Source: Butyriboletus loyo (lineage: Eukaryota; Basidiomycota; Agaricomycetes; Boletales; Boletaceae). Taken from it: DNA of 64,000 nucleotides. The notes under the pieces were generated by a model. That model was not told where the DNA came from, made no database searches, and saw only the letters and a program-made list of their open reading frames with translations. Where the stretch lies: assembly GCA_038093515.1 (NCBI GenBank), contig JBBPSI010000097.1, positions 27,049 to 91,048 on the forward strand, given 5' to 3'. Shown in pieces: positions 35,590 to 46,886 of this stretch. A program made the translations under genes and the position numbers. Within the stretch, counting starts at the first letter, position 1; the number at the start of each line of letters is the position of its first letter.

Positions 35590-35809
35590 TTAAATGGGGT
35601 GCTACGAGGAGCACGGAGGGAAGCAGAAGACGATCTTTCTTGATGGGATGGATCATAGCAGCAGAACGGAAGTGGATCTCGAATCAGACAATACAGAAGA
35701 GCAGATCGCCCTGTCCGCGTTTGAAACACCTCGGAAGCAATGCAGTCACCGGACCGACGCCATCGTAACCCTAACCCCACCCTAGGTTCACCTCTCTGCT
35801 CCTCCCACG
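35590..35809. promoter_or_regulatory. Divergent promoter, tail-anchored protein / lyase
   Basis: Only 220 bp separate the two start codons on opposite strands, so core promoter elements must overlap or abut. The plus-strand leader is C-rich just before 35810. No TATA box is obvious. Confidence 0.45.
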
Positions 35810-37885
35810 ATGATTCCCATCCTCCGTCGCTTTCCCTGCAGACGGGCCATCTCCACCTACCCAGCCTTGCACGTGAACACACCCGACCCTGCCACAGAGT
35901 CCGCCCAGTTCGACGCCCGTGTCGCCCGCCTCACCCAGTACTTCTCTCGTCCCCGCTTCGCCAACATTTCCCGCCCCTACTCCCCCCGCGATGTCGCACT
36001 CAAACAAGGCTCTGCACCCATCCTTCCTCTCCCCGCATCCTTGCTAGCGGACAAGCTCTTTCGCATATTCGAACACGCCAGCGCCAATGGCATCCCCGTC
36101 CACACAATGGGTGCCATTGACCCTGTCCAGATGACCCAGATGGCGAGCCATCAACAAGTCGTCTATGTGTCCGGCTGGGCTGCTTCCTCTCTTCTCACCA
36201 CAGGTAGCAACGAGGTCGGCCCTGACTTTGGGTATGTACCACGTCTTACCCCATCCCTATCTCATTCACACTGCCTAGAGACTACCCATACACCACAGTT
36301 CCAAACCAGGTACAACGTTTATTCCGCGCCCAGCAACTTCACGACAGAAAGCATTACGATGAGCGCATGTCCGCTTCGCCAGACGCACGCGCAAACATGC
36401 CATACATCGACTACCTCCGTCCCATCATCGCAGATGCCGATACTGGGTACTTTATCCCTTCTATCCCCTGTCGGACGTAATACTCACAACTTACCAGTCA
36501 CGGTGGTCCCTCTGCTGTCATGAAACTCGCCAAATTATTCGCCGAGTCTGGCGCATCCGCCATTCATCTCGAGGATCAATTACACGGCGGAAAAAAGTGT
36601 GGTCATCTTGCTGGAAAGGTTCTCGTCCCTCCCTCCACACATATCTCTCGACTCGTAGCTACTAGATTCGCCCTCGATATGCTCGAATGTCCTATGTTGC
36701 TAATTGCAAGAACCGATGCCGAAAGTGGTAGCCTTCTCAGTTCAAGCGTAGACGCCGGAGATCACCCGTACGTTATGATTTTCCTCCGTGTTTTCAGTCC
36801 CAGAATAATCGCTGATCTACGTGCAAACAGATTTATTTTAGGCACAACTACACCTGGACAACCCCTTGCCGAGGCGCTCGCAGGTGCTGCGAACGCTGCT
36901 GATGCTGCACGTGTTGAGAAAGAGTGGGATACCACCCATCCATTGATGACCTTCGACGAGGGTAAACCGATCTTCCCTCACATCTCACTCGACTTAAATT
37001 TGTCCTATCAGCTGTCAAACATGCTCTTCAGACCGCCCCTTCCGTATCCTCACCCGATTCCGTCTTTGAGCATTACAAATCTCGCGTCGCTGGCAAGTCA
37101 AACTCGGAGTCACGGAGAGTAGCCAAGGAAATTCTCGGGAAAGACATCTTCTGGGATTGGGATCGTCCGTGTTCTAGTTCACCTCGAGAACATCGAGTCA
37201 AAGTGCTTACGTATGGTTCAACTAGTCCCGCGCACCCCAGAAGGTTACCACCGCCTCCAGGCAGGTCTCGCCCCCGCCATCTCTCGCACACTCAAGTACG
37301 CACCCTATGCTGACCTTCTTTGGCTCGAGACTTCGACACCCGATCTGGAATTGGCGCGTTCGTTTGCCAGGGAAATAAGAGAACGGACTGGTCAGAAGAA
37401 ATGGATGGTGTATAACCTCAGCCCGAGCTTCAACTGGTTGAGCAGAGGCTTCACAAAGGACGATTTGAGAAACTTTATCTGGGAGCTCGCAAAGGAAGGG
37501 TGAGTGCCATCTTCCCGATCCAGCTTCGTGTAGTTGCTTGTTGCGGTTGTGCTAATACCAGAATTCTACTGTAGATTTGTCCTTCAGCTGATTTCGCTCG
37601 CGGGTTTGCACAGCAATGCCGTCACTACAGGTGCGATTCAGTTCATCCTCTCCATGTGCTCTCCTAACATGCTTTGCAGCCGAGTTAGCGGCACGCTACA
37701 AGACAGAGGGAATGCTTGCCTACGTCGACCTCGTCCAGCGTAAAGAAAAGGAAATCGGATGTGATGTACTGACACACCAGAAGTGGTCAGGGGCCAACTA
37801 TGTGGACTCCATCGTTCAGATAGTTTCGGCAGGATCCTCGAGCACGTCCGCGATAGGCAAGGACTCGACGGAACACGCATTCTGA
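35810..37885 (+). CDS. Mitochondrial isocitrate/2-methylisocitrate lyase
   Basis: The family cleaves isocitrate to glyoxylate and succinate, or 2-methylisocitrate to pyruvate and succinate in the propionate-detoxifying methylcitrate cycle. Eight exons (35810-36231, 36279-36446, 36498-36767, 36831-36961, 37012-37164, 37226-37499, 37575-37630, 37680-37885) give 559 residues. The Arg-rich, acid-poor start ([13 protein letters not shown]) looks like a mitochondrial presequence. Family blocks follow: [55 protein letters not shown] and the catalytic KKCGH at 229-233. [29 protein letters not shown] lies towards the C-terminus, split here as in other members. The [15 protein letters not shown] stretch and the presequence favour the mitochondrial methylisocitrate-type paralogue over cytosolic/glyoxysomal ICL1. 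The protein has no peroxisomal SKL end (it ends EHAF). Which substrate is preferred is inference. Confidence 0.9.
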
Positions 37886-38047
37886 GGGTACATCCTAGGG
37901 TTGACATGCATCGAGGTTAGATGTATACCATGTACCTTTGCATTTTTGAATCTTGCATCCGGAAGATTGAGTCACGGCGGCAGATGCTTGACAGAAGTGG
38001 AAGATGTACAAATGGATCTTGGCGCAGATCGAAAGCTTTCTTCCCGT

Positions 38048-38674
38048 TTATGGACTCATACAGAGTTTTCGAAGAGGCATGTTCCTCCACAGCATCAAAG
38101 AATCCGCATACTCATTCCGGTCTTCCGCAACATCATCAAACACTCTGGATGGCGTCCGAGAAACGGACGTAGAAGTCAACTTCGCTGAGAGGATTGTGGG
38201 AAAGCCGCTGGGGTAAGGTTCTCCGAGGACGACGGTGCATTTACGGTGGCTTCTAAGCGCTGGCACGGGATCTTCACCATCTCTCCTTGTTATCGAGTTG
38301 GAGTTTAGTAGGACCGTGATCTTTAGAAAACCCGCTTCGAAACCCCCCTCGGAGTCACAAGGGAGAAGGGTACTCCCAAAATCGAACTTGGAAAGATCAA
38401 TCTGGTGGAATCACACCGAGATCATCCCAGATAGGACGGTGTACAGTACTTTCGACATTTGTCGTGAGCTGTCGTTATTGAGATGAACGCCATGGGTAAC
38501 CCACGTCGGAGTTTCGCTCCGGTCAGGCTTGGACATAAACATAAAGTACACCATGCTCTGGATGTCGTCTTCTCCGATTCGCCCCCTAGACAAGTCACCT
38601 GTCAAAGACAGACGACGATGGGAATGAAAGTTAGGATAGAGAATACTCCCAAGGAAAGAGCAATGACATGACAT
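38048..38674 (-). pseudogene. Broken unknown gene: long frame with one internal TGA
   Basis: Two minus-strand open blocks lie in the same frame and are separated by a single TGA at 38413-38411: one from 38674, the other on to 38048, over 200 codons in all. The context (MISV-stop-FHQIDLSKF) would fit a lost Trp codon. The composition looks coding (GDLSRGRIGEDDIQSMVYFM, CTVVLGEPYPSGFPTI, FDDVAEDRNEYADSL). The GTGTGA around the stop resembles a splice donor, so an intron is the main alternative; the nearest AG acceptors would make it unusually short. I recognise no family and no clear start. The block lies between the lyase and EFM3 genes, in a 1.2 kb gap that has no other gene. Confidence 0.35.
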
Positions 38675-39077
38675 CCTTGAGAACTCTGGTCGTCACAAGG
38701 ACAGATGGGAACCAGTTTACTGTTTGCAAGCGAAACTTGATCCTTACAAAGCATTAACAATGACAGAGCATACAGGTTGAGCATTACTATTGCCCTTGTC
38801 AATAAGCTCGAGAAACCCCAAACACGGGCGTTGAACGAGTGAAGAGATTGGCAATATAAAAGGTGAACTTGTTGCAATTTCCAACGCTTCGTGTTTCTCT
38901 GATGCAACTGGTCGATAAGTGACCTAATAGGGCACACACTTGATGTGACTAGACGAACCTGAGAAGGAACCGCGAATCAAGAACGACCCGTACGCGGCTA
39001 CTTGCACCCGTCCCCCCTAGCATTGGAATGGAGTCAAATCGATCGCCAGATCCATCATGATAGAAATTCGTGGGAGA

Positions 39078-40542
39078 CTAGGCGTCTCTTGCTCGTGTGA
39101 CTTTGAATAGCTTCACCTCAAGCTCAGCATCTACCTGATCAGGGATCTGTAACAGGATATTTCCGGTGATATCGTACGCAATCTCCTCTGTCTTCAACAC
39201 CTTTCCTGGATTGTGGGGTCAAGTCATCGTCATCAAGAGTTTACAATAATGTACAAATGATAACATACCGATCTCGGCAAGAAAATATGACAACGTTTCT
39301 TCATTCCGTACAGTGAGTGCAATGAACATCATTTGAGTGCGCTCGGATGAAAGGGCAAGAACAATGGTCTTAACGAGTGGGGGTACAAGGACGGGATCGA
39401 ATACCTGTTGAAAGAAGCCAGTTGGCAGTCTATCATCTTCTGAACCCTAGCAATCAAAAAATACGTACGATATCTGCCCCAAGTACGATGTCTACATTGG
39501 CTTGGCTAAAGAACGACTCCAAGCTTTCCTGGCCCGACGATGAATCTAACCAATCCAACGACTTGCAATGCATATTCGGATGAGCCGAAGATTTGTCTAC
39601 CACATGTTGTGTATTTAATTAGGAACAACTTCGAAATGAGAGAGTGAATTGCGTCGCCAGACTTACTACACGGTAACCTAACATTGTTCTGACAACGCAC
39701 AAGCACGTTGGAATTCACGTCAGTTAGGTAGACAGATGGTATCTTGCGATCAAAGGGTGGAATTGCAGCGTGGAGTTGTAAACTTGCGACCAGGATACCG
39801 ATGAATCCGGTCCCACTCCCTAACTCGAGCACATTGCTAATGTCCACAAGGTCTGCTCATCAAATGTGGTTAAGCAAAGAGTGATGCTTAGTCGCTCTTG
39901 CGACTCACAAGGATGCTGGATGAGGTACTGTGCCAAGACTAGGCTTGCCCGCCAGGTTCTGAGGCCCGTTGTTCCTGCTTCAATAGTAGTGCGCGACTCC
40001 AGAAGAGTGATCGTCTCATAACAGTCCTCCTCTATCGGATTGACATATGTATCAGGCAACCTGCAGTAGTGTGTGATGAACGAGTCGGGCGGAGTCTCAG
40101 AGCTGTTGAACATGATAGAATAGATCAACAATTAGTTGCAACCTGCCATCGAACATAACGCGTACCGTACACTGGTTCTCAAAGATAAATAATGTGCATA
40201 TATGCACTCGTCGATCTCATCATCCTGAAGATGAGATGAGATGACCACCATACTGGTTGATCAACACAATACCTCGTCGCTTCGACTCAGGTTTTCAAGT
40301 TGAACAAGTGCCCACTTCCAAAAGCTTTGTTGGTATGACTCCGATGGGGGGTACTGCTTCAGATGGTGATTCAGCAGTATCTTCCTCAAGAAAAACCCGT
40401 GAGCAACATTAAACGGAATATTCGAAGGAAAAAAGAGGTTCTTCACAGGTGCGAGGGCCGAGTAACGGAAAAGTATCGATGGAAGGAGGAATTCGAGGGC
40501 GGGGAATTGTCTATTCGCATCGCTATCCAAACCTTGTAGCAT
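39078..40542 (-). CDS. EFM3: EFM3/EEF2KMT-like protein-lysine methyltransferase
   Basis: This family (human FAM86/EEF2KMT, yeast Efm3) trimethylates a lysine on translation elongation factor 2 in the cytosol. Seven exons on the minus strand (40542-40273, 40224-40166, 40102-39909, 39852-39667, 39596-39469, 39404-39269, 39205-39078) give 366 residues. An N-terminal helical region typical of the FAM86 subgroup (residues 1-110) has FLLPSILFRYSALAPVKN. Then come TLLESRTTIEAGTTGLRTW, motif I VLELGSGTGFIGILVAS at about 182, the acidic post-I site YLTDVN, and the class-defining VLGADIVFDP around 274-283. The C-terminal strand region has MMFIALTVRNEETLSYFLAE. The second exon is 59 nt. All junctions close in phase. 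The eEF2 substrate is inferred from the subgroup, not seen. Confidence 0.85.
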
Positions 40543-41623
40543 TTTAGTGCTCGTAGATCGATTAATCTTCCACTGGTGTCGTTTCTATTGGTCGTGTTTG
40601 TTCCGTTTCCTTTTTGTGAGCCTGAGGCTGAACGCTGTCCAAAGTACCTACCACATTCATGTTCGAGGAATTCATTATTGTCCACTCACGGACTTGTCTG
40701 CATTAACACAGAACCTGAGTCCCCCATCACTAGTACTGCCATGGCTCGGACGAACAACAATGCTACTAGCATCAACAGCAACGGGATCAAAAACTATTCA
40801 GGTTGAGACTTCCTCTCCTTGTCACCCACTGACGATTCAAAACCAGACCCTTCAAACGACGGGCTTCGTAAAATCAATATTCCAAAGAGCACCTTACTGT
40901 TCAAGAATGCCTAGCAAGGCTCAATTCTGAGTTCAGGCTTGCTATCAAGTCAGCTCTTTGGTTTTAATCTTACTCTTCGAGTTACACATGAACGGGTATG
41001 TTCAGGAAGTCTAGGCTGTAGTTGTGCCAGACGAGCCAACATACCTGGAATCCGACCAATATTGGCATCGCCACATCGCACAGGTAAAGCGCGGACGGTG
41101 GACGGTTTATTGACGTTGAGGTCGAGAGAGGAACGGCAGCGATGGGTGTGTGGACGGGAGGTATGGCGGGGACTGTGAGGAAGGCTGGCCGCCCGCACCG
41201 GGGGTGTTCTCTGATGGCGATTGGGAAGGTGGCGAGACAGAACCAGACGAACGTATACTCGTGGCATTCCCTGTTGATATGTGAGAGATTTACCTGAGGC
41301 TGCCAATTCCTCGACACTTAGCAAGTCTTAAATCGCCTGCCCGTGGTTCAGTCGATGGCTTATAGGTGGGGTTGCCGGATGTGTGACTTATGAGCTCTGA
41401 AGTCGCGCGATTGCTAGAACCAGTGAGTTTTTCTGACAGCGTGATTGCGCAGCAAGGTCGTTTGCTGATCAACATTTCTGGTGCCAAGAGGAAGCGGCAT
41501 ATTTTGGGATTGATGTAGAGCGACACGAAGGCTTGGTTCCCAAAAAGGAAAAGGAACAAACACGACCAAAACGACGCACCAGTGCGAAAAACATCTAGGC
41601 TACCATAGTCGTCCTTGACTTAA
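40543..41623. other. Divergent intergenic region, EFM3 / mS35
   Basis: 1.08 kb containing both promoters. Frames at 40547-40930 (+) and 40950-41324 (-) lack codon bias, motifs or splice support, so I do not call genes. Confidence 0.5.
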
Positions 41624-43022
41624 ATGATTCCTCGTTTGTACCACGCGTCGTCCAGGCTACTTGTCTCGACGCGTGTGCACCATGACGCGCGGTTGACCTT
41701 CTCTTCATCCGCCATCTCTTTTGTCCGTAGACTGCCGCAACGGTCGACCGGAGAGCGTGTCAACTTGGCAGCAGCTAGCCGTCGACCGAGAGGAACCGAG
41801 GATGAGGCTGAAGAGAACAGATCCAATGCAGACAAAGGCGAGGAAGATGAGGAGCTTGACCGTTGGCTTCTCGCGGGCGAAGAAAAGGTGAACGAATCTG
41901 CAATCCGTTCTTACAAGGACCCTTATGGTCACTTTTGCAAAAACGTCGCTCCCTCTTTCCGTGAACACTCCCCTTGCAATTGGCTTGGTCGTGACGTGGT
42001 GAGAACAATTTTGGATGTATTGGTGGACTTTGACTCATCGCTTGTAAAGCCGTTTCCTCTGAACCCATCTTTTAAACCTCCAACTCCTCTCTCAGATGAG
42101 CTTCGGACTCGGTTATACCGAGCTTATATGAGCAACCCCAAGCTAAATTCTGTCCGTGCTCTCGCAGCTAGACATAACATAAGCATCAAACGCGTCGATG
42201 CGATACTAAGATTAAAAGGCATGGAAGAAGCTTGGAAGAAGGTGCCTTTTATTTCACCTAAGCTTGCGTCCCACTAAGATTGATTTGTTGTGTTTGGTGG
42301 TTCATTAGGAGGTGAGCATCTTTCTCGAAATGCCTATCGTCTCCCACGGATACGATGATATACATGCATCATTCACGAAATCCAAGAACGTGCGATGCCT
42401 TACATCGTCACAAGACGTGATTTAACCTTTTCAACCCCATTTAAACTCGTCTAGCTAATTATTCGACTCGCGAACACCCATGCTGATACGATCTGCTTTC
42501 AACAGAACAAACCCCTACAAACCGGATTTACGAAAGGGATGGAGCATCTGCTTGGTGTAACGGAAGTAGCAAAGCGTACGGAACAAGATGTGAACGAACT
42601 CCTCGAAAACGAGCACACCAGAGAGCGTGATCGATATGACGTCGAGGAGGCGGATGAGCAAGATGAGGTTGAGGGCAACAACAAGGCAAGACAGCGTTAC
42701 CAACGACTCTTTTGGGAGAGTGTTGGTGAGGGCGAGGTCCGTAATCTCGAGCGTGGTTTACCTCTGTGGTTGACGATTGGTCCAGAAACCGATCATGCCC
42801 GATGCTCTTGCATCCCAACGCGGTGCTGCCTTGGCGCGCACGAAATTTAGAGGCAAGACAACCCTCGTTGAACGTGCACCGGGTCGACCCGCCATCTTGT
42901 TCGTCGATGTCGGCAATGCTTTCGTCGACGAAAAGGAAAGAGCACGACGGGAACGCGAAGGTGCTCGGAGATCCGAGTTGAGAGCACGGAAATGTATGCG
43001 GGACCACGACCTACGCGCTTAA
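41624..43022 (+). CDS. Mitochondrial small-subunit ribosomal protein mS35 (Bot1-like)
   Basis: mS35 (fungal Bot1p / eukaryotic mitochondrial regulator family) is a mitochondrion-specific small-subunit protein needed for mitochondrial translation. Exons are 41624-42241, 42506-42736 and 42786-43022, giving 361 residues. The start is rich in Arg/Ser with almost no acidic residues for about 60 residues (RLYHASSRLLVSTRVHHDAR), as in a matrix-targeting signal. The core holds LSDELRTRLYRAYMSNPKLN and NISIKRVDAILRLKGMEE, then NKPLQTGFTKGMEHLLGV across the first intron, all typical of the family. The C-terminal exon has GRPAILFVDVGNAFVDEKER. The first intron is long (264 bp) with a weak GTGCCT donor. 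The second, 49 bp (GTCCGT...CCAG), has a good branch site and avoids a frame break. The far C-terminus is strongly basic. Confidence 0.82.
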
Positions 43023-43151
43023 CTATGGATACATTCGCTGTCCATGGCCGTACTTAGATTGAGATATAATACCTGATGTTGAACAAATAAACGCCAACAA
43101 AAAGGCTTGGTGATACGACGCGATCATAGTCGACATCGCACACCCTCCAAA

Positions 43152-45091
43152 ATGCAGCGGGGTCTTCCAATGGTATAGATGCTGTCCATCACTCTTGATG
43201 AGTACTGATTGATTCTGGTTTCCTCAGCAACCAACGGTGGTCCTTCTCCGGGAGGGCACCGACACCTCACAGGGCAATCCGCAATTACTCTCCAATATCT
43301 CGGCGTGTCTCGCGATTTCCCAGACACTCTCCACCACCCTCGGACCTCGTGGGATGGACAAACTGATCGTGAATGAGCGTGGAGAGGCTCAGATCACGAA
43401 TGATGGTGCAACCATCCTCAAGCTTCTCGATATCGTCCATCCAGCTGCCAGAACCTTGGTTGACATCGCGCGTGCTCAAGACGCAGAGGTTGGCGATGGA
43501 ACCACCAGTGTTGTTCTCCTCGCTGCCCAACTATTGAAAGAAGTCCGTGGGTACATCGAGGAGGGCGTCAGTCCCCACATTATCATGAAGGGATTCCGCA
43601 AAGCATCGCAATTGGTAGATGTCACATCCATCGTGTTTTGGTCGCGTCTCACATCTCTACAGGCCTCTGAACGCGTGAAAGCAATCCAAATCAGCGTTGA
43701 TAAGAGCAATCCCGAGTAAGTCAAAAGCCTCCTATCTAATCAATCGTCCAACCTTCCTGCCAGACACTTCCGCTCTCTCCTCCTTAAGTGCGCATCAACG
43801 TCAATGTCATCAAAACTCATCCATTCTGAGAAACCCTTTTTTTCGAATATGGTCGTCGATGCTGTCCAGTGCCTGGACCAAGATGACTTGGATGAATCAC
43901 TCATCGGTGTCAAGAAGATTCCCGGCGGGGGCATGCAAGATTCACTGTTGATTCAAGGGGTCGCCTTCAAGAAAACCTTCACATACGCGGGTGCAGAGCA
44001 GCAACCAAAATCCTTTGAAAATCCCCTCATCCTTAGTCTAAACGTGGAACTTGAGCTCAAGGCAGAGAAAGATAACGCTGAAGTTCGCGTGGAAGCAGTT
44101 TCGGACTACCAGGCAATAGTCGATGCTGAATGGGAAATCATTTACCGGAAGCTCGAGGTTATCGAGAAGACCGGTGCAAGAGTTGTGTTGAGCAAGTTGC
44201 CGATTGGCGATCTGGCGACGCAGTGGTTCGCAGACAGAGACATTTTCTGTGCTGGCCGCGTTCCTGCAGGTGATCTTCGCAGAGTCTGCCAAGCTGTCGG
44301 TGGATCCATTCAATCGACCTGTTCAGACCTAACCCGGGACCATCTTGGTACTTGCGGTTCGTTTGAGGAACGGCAGATTGGTGGTGAACGATACAACATC
44401 TTCGAAGAGTGCCCCAAGGCGAAGACATGCACTCTAATCCTTCGTGGTGGCGCAGAACAATTCATCGAAGAGGTCGAACGTAGTTTACACGATGCTATCA
44501 TGGTAGTCAAACGGGCCATTCAGAATGGCGACGTGGTTGCTGGCGGAGGTGCCGCGGAGGTAACGCATCACACATTTTGTTGAAAACGTGGCTGAAGTTG
44601 AACGACCTACAGATGGATGTCTCTGCACATATCCGAAAACATGCGCTCTCGATTCCAGGAAAGCAGCAGCTGATCCTGACTGCTTTCGCAAAAGCGCTAG
44701 AGATCATTCCTCGCCAGATCTGTGACAATGCAGGACTTGATTCCACGGATATCTTAAACAAGCTTCGCATGAGGCATGCCGCCGGTGACAAGTGGTATGG
44801 CGTGGATGTTGACGGAGCCGAGGGTGTGAGGGATAACATGGAGGCATTTGTGTGGGAACCCTCGCTGGTGAAGCTGAATGCTATCAGCAGTGCTACCGAA
44901 GCAGCTTGCCTGATTCTCAGCGTTGACGAAACGGTGCGAAATCCGCAGAGCGAAGCAGTACGTTGTCTCTTTGATACTTGGTAGCCGGTCTGACGGGATC
45001 CTTAACGTAGCAAAACTCTGGACCCCGTGCTCCACCCGGCGCGGCTCAACGGGTCCTCAGGGGTAGGGGTAGGGGCATACCTAGACGATAA
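43152..45091 (+). CDS. CCT7: T-complex protein 1 subunit eta
   Basis: CCT7 is one of eight paralogous subunits of the cytosolic TRiC/CCT chaperonin that folds actin and tubulin. Exons are 43152-43172, 43228-43614, 43663-43715, 43764-44559, 44613-44957 and 45011-45091, giving 560 residues, the normal size. ATPase motifs are intact: [23 protein letters not shown] (65 onwards), [11 protein letters not shown] (96 onwards) and VVAGGGAAE at about 412-419. The apical region carries [17 protein letters not shown] and [20 protein letters not shown]. Eta-specific features are the short first exon (MQRGLPM) followed by [16 protein letters not shown], and the Gly/Arg tail [13 protein letters not shown]. 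The fourth intron has in-frame stops and a GTAACG donor. The product cooperates with TBCA (10.2-10.9 kb) in tubulin folding. Confidence 0.95.
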
Positions 45092-46261
45092 TGAGACGTA
45101 ACTTTGCGAAGATGAATCTGAATGTCCTGGATGATAGGAACATAGCGTATCATCTGTTCAATACACAAACGCTAATGTCTTTAGTTACTTAGTGCATGAA
45201 CTGGAAGATATGCTTAGGAACGGCAACTAAGAGTCCGTCCTTCGCAGCCTTTGCCCAGGTTCAGTCTACGGACACCGGTCGTGATGCTCAGTGAGGGAGC
45301 GAGGGTAGAAACGAGGACAAGTAATAGCATTGAAGCAAATTATTTACACAATGTATTGCTTGGTAAGATAGAAGACGAGGGGAAGGGACGAGAGCCCTGG
45401 TCATGCGGGTGGAGGCTGAGCTGCGGGCAGGCGGGCGGGAACACCTCGTAGCGAAGTACGGAGAATTGATAGGACAGGGTTCGAGCGCTCTGGATCCCGG
45501 GTGCGAGAAGGAGCGAGGCCAGGGCGCGGGCGAAAAGAAATACTAGGCCGAGCAAGGGAGACGGGACGAGCTCGGGGCGATGTCGCACGGAAGTTCTGAA
45601 GAGGTACCGCATCGCTTACGCCGCTCGTCCGAAGACTGCTCTGTGACTGCGCTCGTGCCTCGCTACGCCATAGAGCGGCACCAATCCAACAGCCCGACGG
45701 CTTTTCGCCTCGTTGGGACCCGCAGCATCTACCACCTCTACCTATAGCCACGCGTCTTCAGACAGGGGACGGACAGAGCAATATATCGTGGCTCGTCTGT
45801 CGCGCTGGTGCTCGGCTTGAATCTCAGCGATAGATTGACCAACATCGGGAGTGGTTAAATAAATGAAAGGCATGTGTGCCGTAACGACTGTTATGCGTTT
45901 GGCACGCAGAAAGCGGTTTGGAGAAGAAAAAAGAGCAAGAAATAAATAAACATACGAGACACACACCCCGACTTCACCGACGCATATGGCGTTGCTCTAT
46001 GAGCTCTTGATACAGCTCGCATCGCCGACATGATTGTAATCACCCTTGATGAACTTCAACAGAGTCGGTCCCGACGCATATGTCGCCAGTTTAATACCAC
46101 ACATTAGGAAGGTCCCCACGATAAAAGGCGGGTTTCATATAGGGTGCCACTGTGCCAGGAGAGACATTATAGCCTAGATTAAGCAGAGACTCGTACATCA
46201 GGACGACAACAATGGGCAATCGGTGTAGAAAGAGGCCCAGACCTATCTGTAGCAGGAAACC
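45092..46261. other. Intergenic region before the WD40 tandem array
   Basis: 1.17 kb between CCT7 and the duplicated block. Open frames on the minus strand at 45340-45966 are Arg/Ser/Pro-rich and lack motifs. I see no supported gene. Confidence 0.5.
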
Positions 46262-46385
46262 TGACGCAACAACCGAGGAGTATCTGGAAGAGGTCATTTG
46301 TACCCTCAAGACAGCAGCAAATGCGAAGCAAAGTAGGGGATAAATGAGGGAAACCGATTCTAGGAAGCGTCCTAAACTCATTTGA
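46262..46385 (+). pseudogene. Exon relic upstream of WD40 gene B (frameshifted)
   Basis: This stretch matches 50416-50557 in the second unit. A TTEEYLEE-encoding segment is followed by a QQQMR-encoding segment and ends with the RKR-encoding codons just before a stop. Relative to the other copy it carries an in-frame TGA at 46345-46347 and a 1-bp shift before DSRKR, so it cannot code through. It looks like the last exon or exons of a gene that once lay upstream; no complete gene remains. Confidence 0.45.
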
Positions 46386-46886
46386 TAGCGTCAACAGGGT
46401 TGTGAGTGAACGCAACCATTCGAGGGGGTGCACAAGGCTTTAGATCCGTCTCCCATTTGTGGAGAACATTCGTCGGGAGTTTGAGCGCACCGTTTTGGCA
46501 ACGTGCTGGGATCCACGCGCGGCATGGAGCGAGTCGGTCAAATGTGAATTGTACACTGTCGTGAACCGAACCCTGTAGCAGAGACATGATGGGCGATCGC
46601 AGTGCATATGTACTTGGAAACGACGGAAGATTTTCCCCATGCTGTCTGCTTGTCTGATCATGGCAACGAGGACGCCTGGCTGGGATCCGAGTAAGAGCGA
46701 GCGACAAAGACGCGAGGCACGCCATATTGAGAATAATGAAACGTGTTTCTGGAGCAATTTGCGCATTATGGGTAAACCTCAACACCTTGTTCCTTGACAC
46801 TTTGACACCGACGATTGTGTACCATCACTGAGGATGTCGTCGACGAATACCGGTGCGTAGCAGTTCCAATTCAGAGTGATTAAGCA

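Noticed and set aside
34779..35882. 367-codon minus-strand frame
   Set aside because: Overlaps the tail-anchored protein in another frame and runs through the divergent promoter into the lyase start; Ser/Pro/Arg low complexity.
46091..46800. Minus-strand frames with hydrophobic segments upstream of WD40 gene B
   Set aside because: The equivalent unit-2 sequence does not keep the frames, so they are unlikely to be coding.
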